Source: UBA7985 sp965661545 (GTDB taxonomy: Bacteria > Pseudomonadota > Alphaproteobacteria > UBA7985). Taken from it: DNA of 64,000 nucleotides. The stretch lies in contig CBFIEF010000012.1 in the NCBI GenBank assembly GCA_965661545.1, positions 16,077 to 80,076 on the forward strand, given 5' to 3'. Numbering within the stretch: position 1 is the stretch's first letter; each line of letters starts with the position of its first letter. This document shows, piece by piece, positions 27,387-35,622 of the stretch. The notes beneath the pieces are model-generated. The model was not told where the DNA came from. It saw nothing but the letters and a program-made list of their open reading frames with translations, and did not search any database. Both the position numbers and the translations under genes were made by a program.

Positions 27387-28406
27387 TTAACGGTGGGCGA
27401 AGAGTTGAACACAGATGCGGCATCCCGATTCAGCAAACGCTTGGACCGGTAAGCCTGTCGACGCAGGCCCTGGCAAGGCGTGGTAACTGTGCCGGACTTT
27501 CAGATTTTGATGAAGATCATCTTCGGTGCCGCTGCCCACATAAGGCGCGCTCACTTTAACCACGTGGGCCCACGTCAAGCCGCAGGTTTTCAAGGCTTGA
27601 TCCAACTGGGCCATGACAGCGCGGGCTTGGTCGAGCAAACTCACATCGGGCATGGGATGGGTTGCTGTGAGGACAAACAGATCCCCGGCCTGTGCAACGG
27701 TGAGGAAAGCTGCTGAGGATCCTTGAACAACCCGTGCATCCTTGCAAAGGATCCAATCAATGATAGCGCTCCCTTTGCCCCCCGTTTCTGGCAAGATAAC
27801 GCTCGTTCCCAAAGACATCGCCTCGTGGTCCAAAGGACGAGGCCAAAAAGCGTTTTCAACCAGCGGGTTCGCTGTTGAAACGCCTGTTCCGGCTATAACC
27901 TCATTCACGTTTGCTGAAGCCTCTTCGTCACAGGCCACGTAGGTGAGCTCACGCCCGCGCCGCACCTGCACCAACCCAGAAGCTGTTGTTACACGAGGCT
28001 GTAGGGATGCGTCCGCGTATGCGTCAACCTCGAGCAGCATACCGCCGTAATAGAAATACGGCACTACCACGGGCACCAGAACAGGACCACCGGGGAACCG
28101 ATCTTGAAAAAGTGCCAGCAAAGCCTGCGTCTCAGACACCGAAGCGGCGGCGTGATAGATCACCAACTTCGCCGCATCATGGACGTCAAAATCGGCTCGC
28201 GCAAAAACAGCCTGGATCATGTCAGCGACAAATGCCGCCTGCGCGGTCAGATCATTGGGAGCAACCACCCTCGCCTTAGCATCCAGTGGGCAAAGGCCGC
28301 AGGTCCAGCCCTTGTCGCCCACCCGGACCATCGTCGAGACCCGCACGTCATCGCGCATCCCAAACACATCGAACGGCACGTATGTGCGCGGCTGCATGCT
28401 CATCAC
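27387..28406 (-). CDS. Tandem RidA-like (YjgF/UK114 fold) protein inside the nuo cluster
   Basis: 339 residues with two Rid-like modules. The first, about residues 15-150, has VGDKGWTCGLCPLDAKARVV, then AQAAFVADMIQAVF and AAKLVIYHA. The second, about 225-339, has AGDLFVLTATHPMPD, DQARAVMAQLDQALKTCGL, WAHVVKVSAPYVG and ends CRICVQLFAH. Rid proteins hydrolyse reactive imines through a conserved Arg after a Pro-Ala pair. Neither module shows that Arg (the second reads GPASTGLPVQAF), so deaminase activity is doubtful. It lies between nuoE and nuoF on the same strand, just downstream of a terminator. A role in complex I assembly or regulation is possible but unproven. Confidence 0.7.
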   Translation of the reverse strand: MMSMQPRTYVPFDVFGMRDDVRVSTMVRVGDKGWTCGLCPLDAKARVVAPNDLTAQAAFVADMIQAVFARADFDVHDAAKLVIYHAAASVSETQALLALFQDRFPGGPVLVPVVVPYFYYGGMLLEVDAYADASLQPRVTTASGLVQVRRGRELTYVACDEEASANVNEVIAGTGVSTANPLVENAFWPRPLDHEAMSLGTSVILPETGGKGSAIIDWILCKDARVVQGSSAAFLTVAQAGDLFVLTATHPMPDVSLLDQARAVMAQLDQALKTCGLTWAHVVKVSAPYVGSGTEDDLHQNLKVRHSYHALPGPASTGLPVQAFAESGCRICVQLFAHR

Positions 28407-28433
28407 GAGAACGCCCTTCCTTTTTCCACAAAA

Positions 28434-28463
28434 AAACGCTCTTCAGAGGCCTGAAGAGCGTTT
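28434..28463 (-). terminator. Strong terminator after nuoE
   Basis: Perfect 13-base stem AAACGCTCTTCAG / CTGAAGAGCGTTT around a 4-base loop, followed on the minus strand by a 7-T run. It lies 32 bases after the nuoE stop and 28 bases before the Rid-like ATG, so nuoABCDE would end here unless polymerase reads through. Confidence 0.88.
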
Positions 28464-28494
28464 CTTGCATCGTCTGACGGTATCAAGCGTAACG

Positions 28495-29154
28495 CTACTC
28501 AGCAGGCACGCTGTAATCAGGCAGCTTTTTGCCCGCGTTGACCGATGGATCGAAATCCTTCAGCGCTTGGGGACCGCCTTCTGGTGCGGATCCGATGCGG
28601 CCTGTCATGTTGCCGTATTCGATCGCTTTGTCCGCGGCCAAATTGTCAAGAATGCCCTTAAACGCTTCAGCGCCTAGGTCTTCGTAATAGTTGTCGTTGA
28701 TCTGCACCATGGGCGCGTTCACGCAGGCCCCGAGACACTCAACTTCAATCAGCGTGAACTTCTTGTCGTCGGTGGTTTGGCCCAGTCCAATACCCAAATG
28801 CTCTTCCGCCGCGTGGGTCAAAGCATCGGAACCGCGCAACCAGCATGGTGTTGTCCGGCACACCTGCACGACGTGCTCTCCGACCTCTTCGGTATAGAAC
28901 ATGGAGTAGAACGATGCGACCTCGTACACGCGGATCGGTGCGCTCTCGGTGGTCAGTGCCACCCACTCAATCGCTTCCTTGGACAGCCAGCCGCCATTTT
29001 CCCGCTGCGCAATGTCGAGCAAAGGAATGATCCCAGAGGCCTTACGGTCTTCCGGGTAACGCGCCATGATCACCTCAACGCGGGCTGTGGATGCTTCCGA
29101 CACGGAAAACGCGCCAACTTGAGGGGTGGGTCGGGATGTAACCTGAATAGACAT
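28495..29154 (-). CDS. nuoE: NADH-quinone oxidoreductase subunit E
   Basis: A 219-residue thioredoxin-like 2Fe-2S subunit of complex I. The cluster Cys pairs are in CRTTPCWLRG and CLGACVNAPMVQIN. The C-terminal extension after about residue 165 (FKGILDNLAADKAI... to SVPAE) is typical of alphaproteobacteria and is low in conservation. Its ATG overlaps the nuoD stop region by one base. Confidence 0.95.
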   Translation of the reverse strand: MSIQVTSRPTPQVGAFSVSEASTARVEVIMARYPEDRKASGIIPLLDIAQRENGGWLSKEAIEWVALTTESAPIRVYEVASFYSMFYTEEVGEHVVQVCRTTPCWLRGSDALTHAAEEHLGIGLGQTTDDKKFTLIEVECLGACVNAPMVQINDNYYEDLGAEAFKGILDNLAADKAIEYGNMTGRIGSAPEGGPQALKDFDPSVNAGKKLPDYSVPAE

Positions 29155-30332
29155 TAGCGGTCGACCTCTCCGAATACGATGTCCATAGAACCAAGAATGG
29201 CGACTGTGTCTGCCAGCTGGTGCCCTTTGGACAATTCATCCATCGCAGCGAGATGGGCGAAGCCCGGCGCGCGAATTTTACACTTGTAGGGTTTACTGGA
29301 ACCATCCGAGACTAAGAATACGCCGAACTCCCCCTTGGGTGCTTCAACGGACGCATAGACCTCGCCTTCAGGCACCTTTACGCCCTCGGTGTAGAGCTTG
29401 AAGTGGTGGATCAGCGATTCCATCGACTGCTTCATTTCACTCCGACGCGGTGGAGTGAACTTGTGATCTTCGTTCAGCACTTCACCGCCCGGCATCATAT
29501 CCAGACACTGACGGATGATTTTCACAGACTGCTTCATTTCCTCGATGCGAAGAACGTAGCGGTCGAAACAATCGCCGTTTCGGCCAACCACGACATCGAA
29601 GTCGAGCTCGTCGTATACTTCATAGGGCTGCGACTTACGCAAATCCCAAGCAACGTTAGAGCCACGCAGCATCGGGCCGGTAAAGCCCAGCGCCATCGCC
29701 TGCTCCGCCGTCACCACACCGATATTAACTGTACGCTGACGGAAAATCCGGTTGTTGGTAGCCAGCGTTTCAATGTCGCCGATTGCAGCTTCGAACTGAT
29801 CACAGAAAGCGGCGATATCGCTATCAAGGCCTTTAGGCATATCCTGATGCACGCCACCTGGGCGGAAATACGCCGCGTGGAACCGTGCGCCGGAAACACG
29901 CTCGTAGAACTCAAGCAGCTTATCGCGCTGCTCAAACGTCCAGAGCATCGGTGTTGTCGCCCCCACATCCATAATGAACGCGCCCGTGTTCAGCAGGTGG
30001 TTCAGAATTCGGGTGATCTCAGAGAAAAGCACGCGAATGTACTGGCCGCGTGTCGGTGCCTCGATGCCCAACAGCTTTTCCACTGCCAGCGCAAAAGCGT
30101 GCTCCTGACACATGGGTGAAACGTAATCAAGGCGGTCGAAGTACGGCAGTGCCTGCAGGTACGTCTTGTGCTCGATCAGCTTCTCGGTGCCGCGGTGCAA
30201 CAGACCCACGTGCGGATCGGCGCGCTCAACGATCTCGCCGTCCATTTCCAAAACCATGCGCAGCACGCCGTGTGCTGCCGGGTGCTGGGGACCGAAATTA
30301 AGGGTCAGCGGTTTGATTTGTACTTCAGCCAT
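29154..30332 (-). CDS. nuoD: NADH-quinone oxidoreductase subunit D
   Basis: 392 residues, the 49-kDa-type subunit that lines the quinone site. NFGPQHPAAHGVLR is complete at residues 12-25, followed by HRGTEKLIEHKTYLQ, FDRLDYVSP, GPMLRGSNVAWDLRK and the C-terminal KIRAPGFAHL and DIVFGEVDR. The ATG has a nearby AAGGAAAGA. It is 14 bases after nuoC. Confidence 0.97.
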   Translation of the reverse strand: MAEVQIKPLTLNFGPQHPAAHGVLRMVLEMDGEIVERADPHVGLLHRGTEKLIEHKTYLQALPYFDRLDYVSPMCQEHAFALAVEKLLGIEAPTRGQYIRVLFSEITRILNHLLNTGAFIMDVGATTPMLWTFEQRDKLLEFYERVSGARFHAAYFRPGGVHQDMPKGLDSDIAAFCDQFEAAIGDIETLATNNRIFRQRTVNIGVVTAEQAMALGFTGPMLRGSNVAWDLRKSQPYEVYDELDFDVVVGRNGDCFDRYVLRIEEMKQSVKIIRQCLDMMPGGEVLNEDHKFTPPRRSEMKQSMESLIHHFKLYTEGVKVPEGEVYASVEAPKGEFGVFLVSDGSSKPYKCKIRAPGFAHLAAMDELSKGHQLADTVAILGSMDIVFGEVDR

Positions 30333-30346
30333 GTCTAAATCTTTCC

Positions 30347-30943
30347 TTACGCCGCTTCTTCTTCGGCTTTTTCATCACCCGGAAGCGCAGAAACGCCTTC
30401 CCACGGGGATGCATAGTCGAAGGATCGGAATTCTTGTGTCAGCGACACAGGTTCGTAAACGACACGCTTTTGCTCTTCGGAGTAACGCACTTCCGAGTAG
30501 CCTGTCAGCGGGAAATCCTTGCGCAGCGGATGGCCGGAGAAGCCATAATCCGTGAGGATCCGGCGGAAATCCGGATGTCCCGAGAACATAATGCCGTACA
30601 TGTCCCACGTCTCACGCTCGTACCAGTTTGCGCTGGGCCAAATACTGTTGGCGGACTCGATGGGCGTAAACTCATCGGTCGCGACCTTGACACGAAGCCG
30701 CTGGTTCAAGTGGGGGGCCAGCAGGATGTAAACGACGTCAAAGCGCTCAGGACGCTGTGGCAAATCAATCGCGGTGATGTCCAACAACATCGCAAATCGG
30801 CAGGAGCTGTCATTGCGCAGCGTCGTCAAATCTTCGCTGAGTGTCTCGCGAGACAGACGGATGGTCAGTTGCTCTGCATGAACAGCCGACTCAAGGATGC
30901 GATCCCCGAGGGCGCCCGATACTGCTTCAAGCAATTCTTCCAT
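30347..30943 (-). CDS. nuoC: NADH-quinone oxidoreductase subunit C
   Basis: 198 residues of the 30-kDa subunit. Signature block WYERETWDMYGIMFSGHPDFRRILTDYGFSGHPLRKDFPLTG is present (shown as family blocks ERETWDM and GHPLRKDFPL). It joins the hydrophilic arm of complex I beside NuoD and NuoB. The C-terminal EKAEEEAA tail is acidic and not conserved. Confidence 0.96.
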   Translation of the reverse strand: MEELLEAVSGALGDRILESAVHAEQLTIRLSRETLSEDLTTLRNDSSCRFAMLLDITAIDLPQRPERFDVVYILLAPHLNQRLRVKVATDEFTPIESANSIWPSANWYERETWDMYGIMFSGHPDFRRILTDYGFSGHPLRKDFPLTGYSEVRYSEEQKRVVYEPVSLTQEFRSFDYASPWEGVSALPGDEKAEEEAA

Positions 30944-30989
30944 AGTTCAGAAACCTTTTTAGACCTCAAAGGGGCCATTGGCGTTCGCG

Positions 30990-31526
30990 TTAGCGGCGGA
31001 TGATACCGGCTTGGCGCTTGATCTTCTTTTGCAGTTGCATCACGCCGTAAATAAGCGCTTCAGCAGTCGGAGGACAGCCGGGAACGTAAACATCCACCGG
31101 GACAATGCGATCACAACCCCGGACAACCGAGTACGAGTAGTGGTAGTAACCGCCGCCGTTTGCGCAAGAACCCATGGAGATCACCCAGCGTGGCTCTGGC
31201 ATCTGGTCGTAGACCTTCCGCAGCGCTGGCGCCATTTTGTTGGTGAGCGTACCCGCCACAATCATCACGTCCGACTGGCGTGGCGATGGACGGAACAACC
31301 AGCCAAAACGGTCCATGTCGTAGCGTGCTGTACCGGCGTGGATCATCTCCACCCCACAGCAGGCCAGACCAAAGGTCATGGGCCAAAGCGAACCCGAACG
31401 CGCCCAACCAGCGAGCTTTTCGAAGTTCGCAACGATGAACCCGCGGTCCTGAATTTCCTGCGTCACCAAATCCAGTGCTTCAGCCTGTTCAGCACCAGGG
31501 GTGAGCGGCTTGCCATCTACTCCCAT
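30990..31526 (-). CDS. nuoB: NADH-quinone oxidoreductase subunit B
   Basis: About 178 residues. I choose the ATG at 31526, which has AAGGAG eight bases upstream and overlaps nuoA by 10 bases; the ATG at 31547 would overlap by 31. It carries the N2 cluster ligands in FGLACCGVEMIH, GSCANGGGYY and PGCPPTAEAL. N2 is the last cluster before quinone. Confidence 0.95.
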   Translation of the reverse strand: MGVDGKPLTPGAEQAEALDLVTQEIQDRGFIVANFEKLAGWARSGSLWPMTFGLACCGVEMIHAGTARYDMDRFGWLFRPSPRQSDVMIVAGTLTNKMAPALRKVYDQMPEPRWVISMGSCANGGGYYHYSYSVVRGCDRIVPVDVYVPGCPPTAEALIYGVMQLQKKIKRQAGIIRR

Positions 31527-31888
31527 TCCAGAGCTCCTTTTTTCCACTCGTAGATGAACCCTACGGTGAGAATGGTCAGGAAGATCATCATCGACCAGAA
31601 ACCAAACAGCCCAATTTCACGCAGGCTCACCGCCCACGGGAATAGAAAGGCGACTTCCAGATCGAAAATAATGAAGAGGATCGCTACGAGGTAAAAGCGG
31701 ACATCGAACCGCCCTCGTGAGTCGTCAAAAGCCTCGAACCCACACTCGTAGGCGGAAAGCTTTTCACTGTCTGGGCGCTTGGGCGCAACCAGCAGCGGAA
31801 TTCCAGCCATTACAATGGCGAGAACGGTAGCCAAAACCATGAAAATCAGGATTGGCAAATATGATTCGGCGACTTCCATCGACCACAC
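31517..31888 (-). CDS. nuoA: NADH-quinone oxidoreductase subunit A
   Basis: A 123-residue membrane subunit with three helices. The conserved loop YECGFEAFDDSRGRFDVRFYLVAI and the FIIFDLEVAFLFPWAV segment are clear. It is the first gene of the nuo transcript; the 261 bases upstream should hold the promoter. Confidence 0.95.
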   Translation of the reverse strand: MWSMEVAESYLPILIFMVLATVLAIVMAGIPLLVAPKRPDSEKLSAYECGFEAFDDSRGRFDVRFYLVAILFIIFDLEVAFLFPWAVSLREIGLFGFWSMMIFLTILTVGFIYEWKKGALEWE

Positions 31889-32149
31889 ATCCTTGAGCTT
31901 GCTCTATATGGGCCGAGGTTTACACGCGCCCCTCGTCTTTGACTAGTGCCACAAGCGCGCATGAGGCTTATGGCAGGGCAGCAAAACACTCTTGCCCCCC
32001 GCTGGGAAACCGAGAAACCGGCTCCGTTCGCGCTGCTGCCTCTCAATCGGTGTCGCGACCGACTCATTAAAATGCTTGAGTGCCGAATGGTGACAGCTGG
32101 CCCGGCTTGAGCTAACAGTCCGCAATGCCGAAGAAGGAGTCCCACCCCC

Positions 32150-32680
32150 ATGCAGTCACTGTTCACTGATTCTATCGCCTACGGTTTCAGTCATCCGCTC
32201 GCGGGTCTAGATCATCTGCTCGCGATGTTTGCCGTTGGCCTGCTGTCGGTCCAAGTGGGGCGATTAGGTTGGGCTTACATCCCGGCTATCTTTGTGGCTT
32301 TCCTGATCTTTGGCGGCATTCTAGGCATGATTGGCCAAACCATCCCCCAGATGGAAGACGGCATACTGTTAAGTGTGATTGCTTTGGGCGTCCTGATTGT
32401 TTTCCAGATGCGCTTTATTCCCGTCTTTGCGATTGTCGTCGTTGCGCTATTCGGCGTGATCCACGGTTATCCGCACGGTACAGAGATTCCAGCGGTCGCA
32501 AACGCGCTTCAGTATATCGTCGGCTTTTCCCTCGCTTCCGCCCTGATGCACCTTATCGGCGTCGGTATTGGGACCATCTGTGACCTGTTCCCCAACCCAC
32601 GCCACGTGCGCGGCCTGTTGGGTAGCGCTTTGGTGGGTGCAGGTTTGGTCCTTTTGGTCACCATCAAGGGCTTTTATTAA
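32150..32680 (+). CDS. HupE/UreJ-family nickel-type permease
   Basis: A 176-residue membrane protein with about six helices. The HupE/UreJ metal motif HPLAGLDHLLAM is at about residues 15-26, and a second block reads GVIHGYPHGTEIP. The family is linked to nickel (or cobalt) supply for hydrogenases and ureases. The urease operon lies about 22 kb away in this window and has no permease of its own, so nickel import for urease is a reasonable inference. AAGGAG is seen 10 bases before the ATG. Confidence 0.82.
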   Translation: MQSLFTDSIAYGFSHPLAGLDHLLAMFAVGLLSVQVGRLGWAYIPAIFVAFLIFGGILGMIGQTIPQMEDGILLSVIALGVLIVFQMRFIPVFAIVVVALFGVIHGYPHGTEIPAVANALQYIVGFSLASALMHLIGVGIGTICDLFPNPRHVRGLLGSALVGAGLVLLVTIKGFY

Positions 32681-32768
32681 GCCCACCCCTGCTTGAGCCC
32701 TAAAGTCCTAGCCAGACCCGATCTTGCGCGATAAGAGATTATGCGAAATGAACAGGGTAAGGTGACCG

Positions 32769-35036
32769 ATGTCCGGGACAGACGATAGCGATCTACTGAA
32801 CAACGATGGCGGAGACATTCGCGACGTTAACTTCGGTGCGGCCCTCTCGGAGCGCTACCTCGCTTACGCCTTATCCACCATCATGTCGCGCTCGCTTCCC
32901 GATGTGCGCGATGGCCTCAAGCCCGTGCAGCGCCGCGTGCTCTATGCCATGCGCCAGCTCAAGGTCGACCCCAGCTCGAGCCCGCGTAAATGTGCGACAA
33001 TCGTTGGTGAAGTTATCGGTAAATATCACCCCCACGGTGATACAGCCATCTACGACGCGCTGGTGCGGTTGGCGCAGGATTTTGTGCAGCGTTACCCGCT
33101 GATCGATGGCCAAGGTAACTTTGGTAACATCGACGGTGATAACGCCGCTGCTTACCGTTATACCGAAGCCCGCTTGACCGATATTTCCGCCATGCTGCTG
33201 CGTAATATCGACGAAGACGCTGTTGAGTTCCGCGACACCTATAACGGTGAAGAAAAAGAGCCTGTTGTCCTGCCCGCAGCGTTCCCGAACCTGCTGGCCA
33301 ATGGCACCCAAGGCATCGCTGTTGGCATGGCCACTGCTGTCCCTCCGCACAACGCAATTGAGCTGCTGAACGCGCTGCGCCACTTAATCGATCGTCCGAG
33401 TGCAACGGTGCAGGACCTGCTCGCCCACGTCCCGGGTCCAGACTTCCCAACCGGTGGTGTGGTGGTCGAAAACGCTGATGTCCTGCGCGAAGTCTATGAA
33501 ACTGGGCGAGGCTCCATTCGTCTCCGGGCGCGCTGGGAAGTTGAGAAACTCAAGGGCGGTATTTGGCAGATTGCCGTCACGGAAATCCCGTATCAGGTCG
33601 CCAAGGGACGCTTGCTGGAAAAGTCTGGCGAGCTGATTTCCAACAAAAAGCTGCACCTTTGTGGCGACATCCGGGATGAGTCCACCGAAGACGTCCGGAT
33701 TGTCATCGAGCCGAAGAGCCGGAATGTCGAACCCGTTCATTTGATGGAAAGCCTTTTCCGCAACACGGATCTGGAAATCCGCATTCCGATGAACCTCAAC
33801 GTCCTGAACGCTGACACGGTTCCGGGTGTGTTGGATCTGAAGCAAGCCCTATCCGCCTTCCTACAGCACCGTCACGAAGTCCTGATCCGTCGCTCCCGGC
33901 ATCGCTTGGGTGAGATTGATACGGCGCTTGAGCGGGTCGAAGGATTGATGGTTGTCTTCCTGAACCTCGACGAGGTTATTCGCATCATTCGCGAAGAAGA
34001 CGACCCACGCGCCGAACTTATGCGCACCTTTGACCTCACCGAGGCACAGGCTGAATACATCCTGAACACCCGCTTGCGGTCCCTGCGCAAGCTTGAGGAG
34101 ATGAAACTGCGTGAAGAGCGCGAAAATCTGCTGATCGAGCGCGCTGATATCGACGACTTGCTCGCAAGCGAGCCGTCACAGTGGAAAACAATCCGCAAGG
34201 AATTCGACGAACTCGAAGACCTGCTGAACAAGAAGGCACCACACTGGATGCCGCGCCGGACCTCAATCGCTGGTGCCGCGCCAGTGGTCGACATGCCGGA
34301 CGAAGCGCTGGTCGAGCGCGAAGCTATTACGGTTGTTCTGTCTAAGATGGGCTGGTTGCGGGCGCTTCGCGGCCATGGACACGCGCGCGCAGACATTAAG
34401 TACCGCGATGGCGACGCAGGCCGGTACGTCGTTCCGGCCTATACCACTGACAAACTGCTGATTTTGACCGACCAAGGGCGCTGTCACACTGTGGGCGCTG
34501 ATCGTCTGCCTTCTGGTCGCGGGTTTGGCGAGCCTTTGAGCCTCACAGTCGAGTTGGCCGCTGGCGCAAAAGTCATTGCTGTATTCGTCGCGCAAAAGGA
34601 TGGGCGTCGCCTATTGGCAGCCAATGACGGTCGAGGTTTCGTGTGTCCTGAGGTCGAAATGATTTCCAACCAGAAAGCCGGCAAGCAGGTTCTCAACCCC
34701 GGCAAGGGCGCAGTGGCCAGCGTCGCCTATGCGATTAAGCCGAACCACGACGCCGTTGCAGTGGTTGGTGAGAACAAAAAGTTGCTCATGTTCCCTCTGG
34801 CTGAACTGCCAGAAATGTCCAAGGGACGCGGCGTCAAACTCCAGCATTTCGCCAAGGGCGGTATGTCGGACGTCAAAACCTTTACCCGCGCTGACGGCCT
34901 TACATGGGCATGGGGACAAGATAAGACCCGGACCTTCACAGAGTTTGATGAAATTGAAGGTGCGCGTGCCTCTGCGGGCAAACAAGCGCCAGCAGGTTTC
35001 CCAAAGAATGGCTTATTTGGCTCTGAAAACGACTAA
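32769..35036 (+). CDS. parC: DNA topoisomerase IV subunit A
   Basis: 755 residues, type IIA topoisomerase A subunit. Start region has ALSERYLAYALSTIMSRSLPDVRDGLKPVQRRVLYAM split over two motifs (SRSLPDVRDGLKPVQRRVLY). The catalytic Tyr is at about residue 131 in AAYRYTEARLT. The C-terminal part has weak beta-pinwheel repeats and lacks the GyrA box, which favours ParC. It decatenates daughter chromosomes with ParE, which is not in this window. Confidence 0.94.
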   Translation: MSGTDDSDLLNNDGGDIRDVNFGAALSERYLAYALSTIMSRSLPDVRDGLKPVQRRVLYAMRQLKVDPSSSPRKCATIVGEVIGKYHPHGDTAIYDALVRLAQDFVQRYPLIDGQGNFGNIDGDNAAAYRYTEARLTDISAMLLRNIDEDAVEFRDTYNGEEKEPVVLPAAFPNLLANGTQGIAVGMATAVPPHNAIELLNALRHLIDRPSATVQDLLAHVPGPDFPTGGVVVENADVLREVYETGRGSIRLRARWEVEKLKGGIWQIAVTEIPYQVAKGRLLEKSGELISNKKLHLCGDIRDESTEDVRIVIEPKSRNVEPVHLMESLFRNTDLEIRIPMNLNVLNADTVPGVLDLKQALSAFLQHRHEVLIRRSRHRLGEIDTALERVEGLMVVFLNLDEVIRIIREEDDPRAELMRTFDLTEAQAEYILNTRLRSLRKLEEMKLREERENLLIERADIDDLLASEPSQWKTIRKEFDELEDLLNKKAPHWMPRRTSIAGAAPVVDMPDEALVEREAITVVLSKMGWLRALRGHGHARADIKYRDGDAGRYVVPAYTTDKLLILTDQGRCHTVGADRLPSGRGFGEPLSLTVELAAGAKVIAVFVAQKDGRRLLAANDGRGFVCPEVEMISNQKAGKQVLNPGKGAVASVAYAIKPNHDAVAVVGENKKLLMFPLAELPEMSKGRGVKLQHFAKGGMSDVKTFTRADGLTWAWGQDKTRTFTEFDEIEGARASAGKQAPAGFPKNGLFGSEND

Positions 35037-35176
35037 TTGATCTCGTTTGTGCGTACTTTGTGCAGAATTTGGCAGCAAAACGTGTCATAAAGCTGTAATT
35101 GATGCGTTTCACGCAAAGCTCTTTGTCCCATATTCGGACTACAGCTCAATAAGCTATGCGTCTATATCATAGTCAT

Positions 35177-35210
35177 CGAAGGGAGGGGCCCACCACGTTT
35201 CCCCCCTTCG
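35177..35210 (+). other. Hairpin in the intergenic region before the DUF1127 gene
   Basis: CGAAGGGAGGGG faces CCCCCCTTCG across a 12-base loop, with one bulged base. It lies 140 bases after parC and 60 bases before the DUF1127 start, and has no T tract. It may be a leader structure of that small gene or a weak parC stop; the choice is open. Confidence 0.45.
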
Positions 35211-35271
35211 AGCATATCTAATCAAAAGACACCGTCGCTCAGCGGCGGCGCATGACACTAAGGACCTGACT

Positions 35272-35430
35272 ATGAGCCTGTTCTCGAACGTATCCGAGCG
35301 TTTTTCACGTTACCAGGAAACGCGTCGCACCATGCGTGAGCTTTCCCGGCTTTCTGACCGTGATCTTCAGGATCTTGGTATCAGCCGCTCCTCCATCCCA
35401 AGCTTGGCACGGACTGGCAAGCGCTTCTAA
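35272..35430 (+). CDS. DUF1127 (YjiS-like) small protein
   Basis: A 52-residue gene. The product starts MSLFSNVSERFSRYQETRRT and continues with the DUF1127 signature RELSRLSDRDLQDLGISRSSI. Its C-terminus is basic. In other alphaproteobacteria such small Arg-rich proteins affect phosphate, carbon or RNA metabolism; a specific role here is not known. A strong terminator lies 110 bases downstream and AAGGAC precedes the ATG. Confidence 0.85.
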   Translation: MSLFSNVSERFSRYQETRRTMRELSRLSDRDLQDLGISRSSIPSLARTGKRF

Positions 35431-35540
35431 GCGCACTATATAGAGAATAAGAGCGGACCCTGGCCACTTCCTCCTCCTTAGGCCCGGTTCGCTCTTTATG
35501 CCGGATCGACCATACCTCCCACCATAGTCGATCCCGCCCG

Positions 35541-35586
35541 ACGGGCCTGCTGAAAACTCCTCCCCTCAGCAGGCCCGTTTTATTTT
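35541..35586 (+). terminator. Rho-independent terminator
   Basis: Perfect 13-base stem ACGGGCCTGCTGA / TCAGCAGGCCCGT, 12-base loop, followed by TTTATTTT. It ends the DUF1127 transcript and is placed between that gene and the convergent era. Confidence 0.88.
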
Positions 35587-35622
35587 CAGCCTATAAAATT
35601 TTGAATTTGAATGGTGGCGAGC

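Noticed and set aside
29403..30119. 238-codon plus-strand frame
   Set aside because: Antisense shadow of nuoD.
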